Below are positions 19,264-27,586 of a stretch of DNA of 64,000 bases, piece after piece. Both the position numbers and the translations under genes were made by a program. Below the pieces are notes generated by a model. It saw only the letters and a program-made list of their open reading frames with translations. It was not told the origin of the DNA and did not search any database. The DNA comes from Paenibacillus turpanensis. GTDB taxonomy: Bacteria > Bacillota > Bacilli > Paenibacillales > YIM-B00363. Every line of letters begins with the position of its first letter. The stretch's first letter is position 1. Where the stretch lies: the NCBI RefSeq assembly GCF_011421635.1, contig NZ_WTLI01000001.1, positions 97,213 through 161,212 on the forward strand. Reading direction: 5' to 3'.

Positions 19264-20049
19264 TTAGTCATGCATGAGCTGGCTTTTATACCTGCCCAGC
19301 ACTCCCTTAAGCCTTAAAATTGCTTTGGAATGAAGTTGTGAGATTCTAGATGGGGATAAGGACATGACTTCCGCAATTTCACTTAAGGATAAATCCTCGT
19401 AATATAACAGGGATACGACGGTACGCTCCTTGTCCGTCAATCTTAAAATTGCTTTGGCAAGAGCGTCTTTTAGATAAATTTCGTTGACTTTACGCTCCGG
19501 GCTGACCGCCTTATCATCCACAAGCAGAGAAAGCCGTGTTTCCGATTCCTCTTCACGGATCGGGTCCTCAAGCGAACAAATCGTAGTGACGGCGATATCC
19601 TGGAGCATGGCTTGAAACTCTTTTTCCGAAATATCTAAGTACTCGCATATTTCCGCGTCGGAAACCGTACGCATATACTGCTGTTCAAGCTTCTGGTAAG
19701 CGTCTTCTACTTTCTTTGCTTTCTCGCGTACCGAGCGCGGGACCCAATCTCCTTGTCGCAATCCGTCGATAATCGCCCCGCGTATACGCCAGGAAGCATA
19801 CGTTTCAAACTGCAGTCCGCGCTCCAGCTCAAACTTTTCCACAGCATCAATTAAGCCCATAATACCATAACTGGATAAATCGTCCCTAGATACATTCTTC
19901 GGCAGTCCGATGGCCAGCCTGGAGGATACATAATCCACAAGAGGAAGATAATTTTCAATCAGCTCTTTGCGCGCTTCCTTATCGCCAGCTTCCTTCCAAA
20001 GCTTCCAGAGGTCCTCTGTTTGCGTCTTCGTTACTTTTTGTACGGTCAT
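19264..20049 (-). CDS. sigD: RNA polymerase sigma factor for flagellar genes (SigD/FliA)
   Basis: Sigma-28-family factor that transcribes late flagellar, chemotaxis and autolysin genes. 261 residues. Region 2 (YLPLVDYVSSRLAIGLPKNV, SYGIMGLIDAVEKFE, FETYASWRIRGAIIDGLR), then region 3, and region 4 with the helix-turn-helix ending SLSEIAEVMSLSPSRISQLH. ATG at 20049. Its position near the far end of the operon matters in B. subtilis, where distance from the promoter affects SigD level. The same could hold here. Confidence 0.97.
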   Translation of the reverse strand: MTVQKVTKTQTEDLWKLWKEAGDKEARKELIENYLPLVDYVSSRLAIGLPKNVSRDDLSSYGIMGLIDAVEKFELERGLQFETYASWRIRGAIIDGLRQGDWVPRSVREKAKKVEDAYQKLEQQYMRTVSDAEICEYLDISEKEFQAMLQDIAVTTICSLEDPIREEESETRLSLLVDDKAVSPERKVNEIYLKDALAKAILRLTDKERTVVSLLYYEDLSLSEIAEVMSLSPSRISQLHSKAILRLKGVLGRYKSQLMHD

Positions 20050-20062
20050 GGTCTCACCACTT

Positions 20063-20494
20063 TCATTCGTCGCTTAATTTGCTGCGGATTGCTTTCGCCA
20101 GTTCCTCCGGATCAACGTTTTCTTCCTTTCGAACAATTCGTGGAGGCTGGAAAGGGACAAAATCATCCGATTCTTCTGCTTCAGCCGAGTGTTGCTCGGA
20201 ATCGCTTTCAGAACTTTGGTATAACCCCTTTACGTCCAAATCATCTGGAGGGGTAACGTAATCTACCGAACCGCCCTTCCCATGGTTCGAGTCCCCTCCG
20301 GATGAATTGGGCTCAGCCTTCAGCAAGGTGCCAAAGGCGTACCGAATTCCAAACACGAAAATAAAAATCATGGCAAAGGAATACAAGCTTCTTAGAAGGG
20401 ATAAAACAAATGGATTGCCCTGAATCGACACAAGAAACACAACTGCTGCAACAGCCAATCCAGAGCCAAGGTTCCATCGTATGCTGCCTATCAT
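20063..20494 (-). CDS. Hypothetical two-helix membrane protein between cheD and sigD
   Basis: 143 residues. Two hydrophobic helices in the first 55 residues (about 10-27 and 32-54) form a hairpin. A long acidic, serine-rich soluble tail follows, ending VDPEELAKAIRSKLSDE, which looks like a short amphipathic helix. ATG at 20494 with AAAGGAG upstream; 3 bases after cheD. I do not recognise a family. Context suggests a chemotaxis or flagellar accessory membrane protein. B. subtilis has no gene here. Confidence 0.75.
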   Translation of the reverse strand: MIGSIRWNLGSGLAVAAVVFLVSIQGNPFVLSLLRSLYSFAMIFIFVFGIRYAFGTLLKAEPNSSGGDSNHGKGGSVDYVTPPDDLDVKGLYQSSESDSEQHSAEAEESDDFVPFQPPRIVRKEENVDPEELAKAIRSKLSDE

Positions 20495-20497
20495 GAA

Positions 20498-20995
20498 CTA
20501 GATCTCCTTTGTTCCTTGCTGCACGCTCCGAATATGGAGCATTCCCGTTTCACAATGAAATTCGATGGTTCTGCCATAGCTGCCTCCCGTATCCTCCGAC
20601 CGAAGCGGAATGCGGTACTGCTTTAGGATTTCTTTACAAGACTCGACGTTACGAGGGCCGATCCTCATGGCATCTCCCGCCCCTGTGGAAAACGCAAACA
20701 TCTGCGCACCGCCGGCCATTTTTGCTTCCATACGAGAAACTACAGCTCCAAGCGAATTCATTAGCCGGATCAATTCGGGAATTGCAGTATCCGCGTACTT
20801 TGCAATATTGAGCTGCCCTTCTCTCGCAATATCGGATGATGGGAGCATCACATGTGCCATACCGGCGACACCGGCCTTCGCATCGAATAGTGTAAGTCCT
20901 ACGCACGAGCCAAGGCCCGTCGTCTTTAAAATCCCCGTCTTGGACAAAACATTTAAATCGGCCATTCCCACTTTTGTGATTGTATCTTCCATCAT
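20498..20995 (-). CDS. cheD: Chemoreceptor glutamine deamidase CheD
   Basis: Deamidates glutamines on chemoreceptors and partners with CheC in adaptation. 165 residues. Catalytic Cys31 in TTGLGSCVGLTLFD and His48 in GMAHVMLP, then KMAGGAQMFAF and RIGPRNVESCKEIL. Start ATG 20995 or 20992. The start overlaps the cheC stop, indicating coupled translation. Standard cheC-cheD pairing. Confidence 0.96.
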   Translation of the reverse strand: MMEDTITKVGMADLNVLSKTGILKTTGLGSCVGLTLFDAKAGVAGMAHVMLPSSDIAREGQLNIAKYADTAIPELIRLMNSLGAVVSRMEAKMAGGAQMFAFSTGAGDAMRIGPRNVESCKEILKQYRIPLRSEDTGGSYGRTIEFHCETGMLHIRSVQQGTKEI

Positions 20996-21615
20996 TCGCC
21001 CGCTGGCACTCCTAGTGCTCGAAAAATTTTATGAAACGAGTCTGGATCGGGAATAAAGAAAAAATGTCCCTCAACCTTGTCGTCTCCGTCGAAAAACATG
21101 GTGTCGATGAGCAGAGCATGGTCACCCATATGACCGAACTGCAGGAGTCCAAAGCTGAGAATCGCCCCGGCCATGTCGATTGCAAGAGCTGGAACAGTGG
21201 GAGCCATCGTCAGATGCGTAAAATCCGCCAAAGAAGATAAATAAGAGCCAGCCAAAATATTACCGATTTCCGCCAGAGCAGAAAGCTCGATTTCGGAATA
21301 CTCCCCTTCCGGAAATACCTCTACCCCGACGAGAGAGGTAAGCAGAAGCTTGGCAGATTCAGGAGAAATCAAGAAAAACATATTCCCCGGTGTTTCTCCA
21401 TCCACTCGCAAAAAGATTGCGATAACGACCGCTTCGTCTCCTCCAACACTTTCAGCAATTTGTTCAAAAGGAACCAGACTTACCTTCGGGACCTGCATAT
21501 CGACCTGCCGATCCAGCATTGTGGCTAGAGCGGTGGCTGCATGCCCCGCTCCGATATTCCCCACTTCCCGCAAAACATCCAGCTGATAATCCCCAAAGGG
21601 CTTTATTTCATTCAC
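20992..21615 (-). CDS. cheC: CheY-P phosphatase CheC
   Basis: Removes phosphate from CheY-P, more actively with CheD. 207 residues with the two repeated CheC active-site motifs of the E-x2-N type: DVLREVGNIGAGHAATALA at about 14 and LSALAEIGNILAGSYLSSL at about 110. Both keep Glu and Asn, so both sites look intact. GTG at 21615, GAGGAG upstream. Overlaps cheD. Confidence 0.96.
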   Translation of the reverse strand: MNEIKPFGDYQLDVLREVGNIGAGHAATALATMLDRQVDMQVPKVSLVPFEQIAESVGGDEAVVIAIFLRVDGETPGNMFFLISPESAKLLLTSLVGVEVFPEGEYSEIELSALAEIGNILAGSYLSSLADFTHLTMAPTVPALAIDMAGAILSFGLLQFGHMGDHALLIDTMFFDGDDKVEGHFFFIPDPDSFHKIFRALGVPAGE

Positions 21616-21621
21616 AAAAAT

Positions 21622-22083
21622 TTACTCCTCGATGTCAACAAGTTGTTTAAGCTCGCTCTTACTAAGCACTTCTTCCAGGTTAAGCAGAATGAGAAGACGG
21701 TTTTCCCCGATCTTCGCAACACCGTTCAGGTACTTCGCACGAATGCCGCCTACAAGCTCCGGAGGCGCACTGATCATATCGGAATCAAGATCGATTACAT
21801 CGTTTGCGGAGTCAACGACAAAGCCAACCTCCATATCACGAACCGAAACGATAACGATACGTGTATTGTCTGTTACTTCGGTTTCCGGAAGATCGAAACG
21901 TCCGGCCAAGTGAATAACAGGGACAACAACACCGCGGAGATTGATTACCCCTTTTACAAAGGAAGGTGTCTTCGGCACGCGTGTAATCGGCTGCATGCGC
22001 TCGATCGTTTTTACCTTATCGACATCGATGCCGTACTCTTCATTTGCAAGTGTAAAAATAATAATTTTCATTTCGTTTCCCAT
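21622..22083 (-). CDS. cheW: Chemotaxis coupling protein CheW
   Basis: Scaffold linking receptors to CheA. 153 residues, a single CheW domain: IIIFTLANEEYGIDVDKVKT, FVKGVINLRGVVVPVIHL, then VGFVVDSANDVIDLD. ATG at 22083 with GGAGTGA. Six bases before cheC; 30 bases after cheA. Confidence 0.97.
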   Translation of the reverse strand: MGNEMKIIIFTLANEEYGIDVDKVKTIERMQPITRVPKTPSFVKGVINLRGVVVPVIHLAGRFDLPETEVTDNTRIVIVSVRDMEVGFVVDSANDVIDLDSDMISAPPELVGGIRAKYLNGVAKIGENRLLILLNLEEVLSKSELKQLVDIEE

Positions 22084-22113
22084 CGCTGATCACTCCGTTC
22101 GTTTTTTTGAAAA

Positions 22114-24165
22114 TTATTTGATGAGTGCGTTTGTGTCGACAATCAGTGCAACTTGACCGTCGCCCAGAATGGTGGCACCGGATATTGCGAACAGGTTCGT
22201 CAAATATTTGCCGAGAGTTTTCAATACGATTTCCTGCTGACCGATAAATTCCTCAACCATGACAGCCGCAACCTTTTCGCCTTTGCGGATGATGACAATT
22301 TCAGTTTCTTCTTCGTCGTCCTCGGAATAATCCGGAACTTCAAAGAGCTGGCTTAAGGAAATAACCGGTAAAACCTGTCCGCGGAAGTCCATAATCAACG
22401 TACCGTGCATATTGCGCAGATGCTTTCTGCGAATCGTTGAGGTTTCCACGATCGATGACAGCGGGATCGCATACTTCTCACTTCCCATTTTTACAAGCAA
22501 TGCAGTAATAATGGAGAGCGTAAGCGGCAGCTGAATCGTAAACTTTGTACCTTCGCCCAGCTTAGAAGTAACGATAACATTTCCGCCTAGAGAAGTGATT
22601 TTCGAACGGACTACGTCAAGACCTACGCCGCGTCCAGAGATGTCAGAAATTTTATCCGCCGTACTGAAGCCGGATGCAAACAGCAGCATGTAGACTTCCT
22701 CGTCGGTCATTTTCTGTCCCTGTTCCGCCGTTACAATCCCCTTCTTTACTGCCGTAGCAAGCACCTTCTGGCGATTGATACCACGGCCGTCGTCCTCAAT
22801 CTCAATAAATACATGATTCCCGCTGTGGAATGCCCGCAAATTTACGGTTCCCGTTTCCGGCTTGCCTGCAGCGATCCGGTCAGCGATCGGCTCGACGCCA
22901 TGATCCGCCGAGTTCCGGAGCAAATGCACAAGCGGATCGCCGATTTCGTCGATAACGGTACGGTCCAATTCCGTTTCAGCACCGGTGACGACAAGATCCA
23001 CCTTCTTATTCAGCGACTTTGCCAAATCCCGAATCATGCGAGGGAAGCGATTGAATACAGAATCAACCGGAACCATTCGAAGCTTCAGAACGATATTTTG
23101 CAAATCGCTGCTTACGCGGCTCATGTGCTCGACGGTGTCGTTCAGTTCACGGTTTTTCAGCTCGCCTGCCAGCTGCTCAAGACGGACGCGGTCAATGAGA
23201 AGCTCACTGAACAGGTTCATCAGGACATCCAGCTTTTCGATATCAACGCGAATCGTTCGGTTGGCAACCGGCGCATTCGCCGCAGCAGGCTTGGCATTAC
23301 CGGCTGCCTGCTTCACTTCTGCAGCTTTTTCTTCGGAAGCTTCGTTTTTCGCTTCTTCTTTCCGAATCGCTTTTTGCTCCTCGGATTTTTTCGTTAAGTA
23401 ATCGCGGTCAACCGCATTGATTTGAACGCTTTGAATTTCGGAGACACTTTTAATTAAGTGCTCCAGCTCCGGCATTTCCAGCCTGCTGATATAGTATACC
23501 GAGAAGGAACGGTCAAATTTATCCTGCTCAATGTCCTCCACCGTAGGGGTCGATTGTACAATTTCTCCGTTATTCTCAAGCCCATTAAACACCATGTATG
23601 CGCGTGCCGCTTTAAGCACACAATCGCTGTTGATTGTAACAACGAGATGGTAAGCTTTATGTCCGCTGGAAATGGATTGCTCGAGAATAGACATTTGATA
23701 TTCGTCTAACCCTCCAGTTGCTTCCGCTGCAGCAGCGGCTGCATTTGCTTTGCTTGGCTTGCTGTCTGCATCCGCTTTACGGTAATCACCGGATACAATC
23801 GACTTTAAAGTCGCAACCAGATCACTGACATCCGCTTTCCCCGTCCCGCCTTGAATAATGTCCTCCACCATCGATTCGAGTGTGTCCAAACATTTGAACA
23901 AGCAGTCAAAAATGACACTGTCCATGGCAAGCTTGTTGTTACGGACTAAATCCAGTACGTTCTCCATTTCATGGGTTAAGGAAGCTAAGTCCTCAAATCC
24001 CATCGTTGCAGACATTCCCTTGAGGGTATGTGCGGAGCGGAAAATCGTCTGCACAATTGAAATGTCTTCAGGTGCTGCCTCCAAGGCGAGCATATTGTCG
24101 TTCATCGCTTGCAAATGTTCTCTGGATTCATCAATAAACATACTTAAGTATTGATTCATTTCCAT
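22114..24165 (-). CDS. cheA: Chemotaxis histidine kinase CheA
   Basis: Receptor-coupled kinase that phosphorylates CheY and CheB. 683 residues. P1 Hpt domain with phospho-acceptor His46 (SAHTLKGMSATMGFEDLA), P2-like region (about 150-260), Ala-rich linker, P3 dimerisation (about 295-360), P4 kinase with LRNSADHGVEP (N box), DDGRGINRQKV (G1) and GRGVGLDVV (G2), and the C-terminal P5 CheW-like domain (about 545-680). ATG at 24165 with TGGAGGTG. No truncation seen. Confidence 0.98.
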   Translation of the reverse strand: MEMNQYLSMFIDESREHLQAMNDNMLALEAAPEDISIVQTIFRSAHTLKGMSATMGFEDLASLTHEMENVLDLVRNNKLAMDSVIFDCLFKCLDTLESMVEDIIQGGTGKADVSDLVATLKSIVSGDYRKADADSKPSKANAAAAAAEATGGLDEYQMSILEQSISSGHKAYHLVVTINSDCVLKAARAYMVFNGLENNGEIVQSTPTVEDIEQDKFDRSFSVYYISRLEMPELEHLIKSVSEIQSVQINAVDRDYLTKKSEEQKAIRKEEAKNEASEEKAAEVKQAAGNAKPAAANAPVANRTIRVDIEKLDVLMNLFSELLIDRVRLEQLAGELKNRELNDTVEHMSRVSSDLQNIVLKLRMVPVDSVFNRFPRMIRDLAKSLNKKVDLVVTGAETELDRTVIDEIGDPLVHLLRNSADHGVEPIADRIAAGKPETGTVNLRAFHSGNHVFIEIEDDGRGINRQKVLATAVKKGIVTAEQGQKMTDEEVYMLLFASGFSTADKISDISGRGVGLDVVRSKITSLGGNVIVTSKLGEGTKFTIQLPLTLSIITALLVKMGSEKYAIPLSSIVETSTIRRKHLRNMHGTLIMDFRGQVLPVISLSQLFEVPDYSEDDEEETEIVIIRKGEKVAAVMVEEFIGQQEIVLKTLGKYLTNLFAISGATILGDGQVALIVDTNALIK

Positions 24166-24227
24166 TGTCCTGCACCTCCAAGTTTGCCTCGAATCTCTTA
24201 ATTAAGTATAGGTGGTCTTTAAACGGG

Positions 24228-25313
24228 TCAGCGGGAAACGAGTTCAACCAGCTTGGCAGGGATATCGTTCTGCGGCAGGATGAAATCCACACATTTCAGT
24301 TCCACAGCCGATCTCGGCATTCCGTAAACGACACAGGTTTGTTCCGCTTCGGCGATGGTAGACTGAACCCCTTTTTTATATAAAGCTTCCATTCCCTTGG
24401 CGCCATCGCTGCCCATTCCCGTCATGATGACGAGATGCAGCTTGAGACCGGTGACGGAGAGCAGGGAATCATACATCGTATCAACCGACGGTCGGTGACC
24501 GCCTCGAGGCTCGTCCTTGTTCAAGCTTACCTTGTATAATCCGCCTTCTCTAATCATCGTCATGTGACTTCCGCCGGGAGCAATATAAGCCATCCCCGCT
24601 TCAAGCACATCTCCATGCTCTGCTTCCTTTACTCCGATTTCACAAAGTGAATTTAATCTTTGAGCAAGGGATGCTGTAAACCCGGGCGGCATATGCTGCA
24701 CAATTAGGATAGGAGCCGGGAATTTCTTCGGAAGCGGGACAAGCACATGCTGTAATGCCCGCGGTCCTCCCGTGGAAGTCCCGATGGCAACCAGATGGGT
24801 AAAATCCGCTTTGCCTGTTGAGCTTGGCGGAGCCGCTTTAAAGGTTGCCGGCAGCGGAATGGGTGCTCTTGGCTGAGTAAGCTGGTAACCAGCACCCGTA
24901 CTATTATGTTTACGAACATTAGATTTGACGGCCGCCAAGAGCTTGTCGTGCAGTAATGTCTTTACCTTCGCGATATCGAGTGAAATGGAGCCCGAGGGCT
25001 TGCCGATAAAATCGACAGCGCCCAGCTCCAACGCGCGGATCGTTGCGGCGGCCCCCTCCTGCGTCAAGCTGCTCAGCATGACAACAGGAGTCGGATATTC
25101 TTTCATAATTATCGTAAGCGCATCCAGACCGTTCATTTCCGGCATTTCAATATCCATGGTTAAAATGTCGGGTTTAAGCTGTTTCGTTTTTTCAATCGCT
25201 TCTTTTCCGTTTCTCGCAGTTCCAATTACCTCAAATTGAGGATGATCGGAGACGATATCGGAAACCATTTTTCGCATGAAGGCGGAATCATCGACGACAA
25301 GAACCTTATGCAC
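24228..25313 (-). CDS. cheB: Chemotaxis response regulator protein-glutamate methylesterase CheB
   Basis: Demethylates receptors for adaptation. 361 residues. Receiver domain with phospho-acceptor Asp54 (LTMDIEMPEMNG). Linker about 125-165. Methylesterase domain with GTSTGGPRAL (nucleophile Ser), IVQHMPPGFT (His), and MTGMGSDGAKGM (Asp). GTG at 25313 behind GGAGGG. Lies between flhG and cheA as in B. subtilis. Confidence 0.97.
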   Translation of the reverse strand: MHKVLVVDDSAFMRKMVSDIVSDHPQFEVIGTARNGKEAIEKTKQLKPDILTMDIEMPEMNGLDALTIIMKEYPTPVVMLSSLTQEGAAATIRALELGAVDFIGKPSGSISLDIAKVKTLLHDKLLAAVKSNVRKHNSTGAGYQLTQPRAPIPLPATFKAAPPSSTGKADFTHLVAIGTSTGGPRALQHVLVPLPKKFPAPILIVQHMPPGFTASLAQRLNSLCEIGVKEAEHGDVLEAGMAYIAPGGSHMTMIREGGLYKVSLNKDEPRGGHRPSVDTMYDSLLSVTGLKLHLVIMTGMGSDGAKGMEALYKKGVQSTIAEAEQTCVVYGMPRSAVELKCVDFILPQNDIPAKLVELVSR

Positions 25314-25341
25314 AAAAACCCTCCTTCAAGCATCGTACGTT

Positions 25342-26223
25342 TTACTTCAGCAGCTTTATCATTTTGTTAAGGAAGCCCTTTACCCCAGGCTCGTTCACCA
25401 AATCAGGGGATGCGTCCGTTTGAACACCGTCAGCAAATCGTTCGGCGATTTTTTGAATACCTCGGGCAGCCGGTGTATTCGGAAAAGCAATGCTGAACGG
25501 CACTTGCTTTTTAACAGCCCTTGAAACATTAATGTCATCCGGTACATAGCCTAGTGTCGGTATATTTAAATCAAGAAATTGCTTGGCAACCATACTGATT
25601 TTATCGGCTGTTTGCTTGCCTTCCTTTGGTTCGGTTACCCGATTGACAACTAAACGGTAATTTACGTTTGGCTTGTTCGTGCTCACCATCTTGATGATGG
25701 CGTAGGCATCGGTGATCGAAGTTGGCTCCGGCGTCGTAACAACAATCGTTTCTTGCGCCGCTAAAATAAACTTCAAGGTCTCCTTGCTTAACCCAGCCCC
25801 TGTATCGAACAACATAAAGTCCGCGTAGCCGGAAAGCTGGCCAATTTGCTCCGCGAAGTAATCCAACTCCTCCTCGGTTAACCGAAGCAAGTCTTGAAAT
25901 CCGGAGCCTCCTGCAATAAACTCGAGTCCGCTTGGACCCTTATGAATAATTTCCCATATCGTCTTTTGACGTTTCAGAAGGTGATACAGGTTGTACTGGG
26001 GCGAAGCGCCCATTAACACGTCGATGTTGGCCATTCCAATATCGGCGTCAAACACAAGTGCCTTGTAGCCAAGATTTTGCAGTGCAAGGGCAAAATTGAG
26101 CGTAAAATTCGATTTTCCTACGCCGCCCTTGCCGCTTGTAACGGTTACGATTCGTGTCGTTTTGGTGTGGGGAGTTCGCTGCAGCTCAACCAAGTTGCGT
26201 AAGCCCTGAGCTTGATCACTCAT
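25342..26223 (-). CDS. flhG: MinD-like ATPase FlhG (flagellar number/placement)
   Basis: ATPase of the MinD/ParA class that regulates FlhF and basal-body number and position. 293 residues. Deviant Walker A TSGKGGVGKSNFTLNFA near residue 30, switch I/II FDADIGMANIDVLM and FMLFDTGAGLS, and a C-terminal amphipathic end for membrane contact (KGFLNKMIKLLK). ATG at 26223 overlaps the flhF stop by 8 bases. Confidence 0.96.
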   Translation of the reverse strand: MSDQAQGLRNLVELQRTPHTKTTRIVTVTSGKGGVGKSNFTLNFALALQNLGYKALVFDADIGMANIDVLMGASPQYNLYHLLKRQKTIWEIIHKGPSGLEFIAGGSGFQDLLRLTEEELDYFAEQIGQLSGYADFMLFDTGAGLSKETLKFILAAQETIVVTTPEPTSITDAYAIIKMVSTNKPNVNYRLVVNRVTEPKEGKQTADKISMVAKQFLDLNIPTLGYVPDDINVSRAVKKQVPFSIAFPNTPAARGIQKIAERFADGVQTDASPDLVNEPGVKGFLNKMIKLLK

Positions 26224-27586
26224 TGCGATCTTCCTCCACTATGGCGTCGATATACCGCTCTGCTTGCAGCAGCCCGATATCGTCCGGCACATTTTGACCG
26301 TAAGTGATATAAGAAAGCTGGAACGGGAAATCCTCCAACAGGTTGAAAATGGCACCGAACGAGTCCGTTTCATCCGCCTTCGTAAACAACACCTTATCCA
26401 GCTTAAACTTACTGAAATTCTCCGCAATCACTTTCATGTCTTTGTATTTCGCAGTCATGCTGAGAACGAGAAAGGTCTCGCTGCTGCCAGCCGCCTGCAG
26501 TAGGCTGTTCAATTCGGAAACATACAGCTCATTCCGAAAATTACGTCCGGCCGTGTCCATGAAGATCATGTCGCAATCCTTAAGGTTGTGGAATGCTTTA
26601 GCCAAATCCTGCGGCGAAAATACGACTTCAAGCGGAACGTTCAAAATATTAGCGTACGTCTTCAGCTGCTCTACTGCAGCGATTCGGTACGTATCCGACG
26701 TAATAAATCCAACTTTACGCTGATGCTTCAATACTTGTTCAGCCGCTAGTTTTGCGATGGTTGTCGTCTTGCCTACTCCGGTCGGACCGACAAAATGGAT
26801 AACTCTTGAATTCGGCGAAATGCCATTCTTCGTGCGTCCCGAAGCCAGCGCAAGAAGCTGCTCCTTTACAAGTCTTGCAGCGTCTGCTGTCTCCAGCTGA
26901 AACGGCTCCTCTACCCCTGCAATCGCCTGCTCTATCATCCGTGCCGCAAGCGGCGGCAGGATATCGTGATTCAGCAAGCGCTGCTTCACAGCCTCAAACG
27001 GCTCAGGGAGCACGTTCTCTCCCGCAGTCTGCTTCGAAATGCGAAGCATCATCTCTTTCATCTGCTTCAGCTCTTCCAAGAGCTGATCTTCTCTTCTTGG
27101 TGACGAAGCGGTTGATCCGCCACTCTTTCCTGTAGTCGGGTTATCCGCAAGCAAGAGCCGCTCTTCTTCGTCAAGCAGCGCGGTTGAAGATCTAGCCTTT
27201 GCGTGGTCGGCCTGTGCGGCTCGAATGGCCGCCTGTAACGCCTGCTGTGCACTTGCTTGCGGCGATCTCGTTTCCGGCGCTTGTATGAGTTCAGCGTTTG
27301 GCGCTTGCAGCCCCCCGGTTTGCGTTTGCGCCTGATAAGCAGCTCTTCCGCTAGCATTGGAAATGGAAGCTGCTGCAGAGGAAGCCACAGCAGGCTGCAG
27401 CTTTGAGGGGCTCGGAGCAGCATCGTTTGCCGCGATCACTTCGATCTTTTTCTTCGTAAATAACCCGAGGAAGCCGCCAATCTTTATTTCTTTGGTGTTA
27501 ATGATGACGGCGTCCTTCCCTAGTTCACTGCGAATCTTTTGCAATGCATCCGGCATGGAATCAACAACATATCGCTTTACTCTCAT
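26216..27586 (-). CDS. flhF: SRP-type GTPase FlhF (flagellar placement)
   Basis: 456 residues. N-terminal basic domain (MRVKRYVVDSMPDALQKI...GFLGLFTKKKIEVIA), a long Ala/Ser/Gln-rich linker (about 60-160), then the N and G domains of SRP GTPases (about 180-450) with [19 protein letters not shown] (Walker A), DTYRIAAVEQLKTYA, and FMDTAGRN. Sets the site of flagellar assembly with FlhG. ATG at 27586 overlaps the flhA stop by 4 bases. Confidence 0.97.
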   Translation of the reverse strand: MRVKRYVVDSMPDALQKIRSELGKDAVIINTKEIKIGGFLGLFTKKKIEVIAANDAAPSPSKLQPAVASSAAASISNASGRAAYQAQTQTGGLQAPNAELIQAPETRSPQASAQQALQAAIRAAQADHAKARSSTALLDEEERLLLADNPTTGKSGGSTASSPRREDQLLEELKQMKEMMLRISKQTAGENVLPEPFEAVKQRLLNHDILPPLAARMIEQAIAGVEEPFQLETADAARLVKEQLLALASGRTKNGISPNSRVIHFVGPTGVGKTTTIAKLAAEQVLKHQRKVGFITSDTYRIAAVEQLKTYANILNVPLEVVFSPQDLAKAFHNLKDCDMIFMDTAGRNFRNELYVSELNSLLQAAGSSETFLVLSMTAKYKDMKVIAENFSKFKLDKVLFTKADETDSFGAIFNLLEDFPFQLSYITYGQNVPDDIGLLQAERYIDAIVEEDRNE

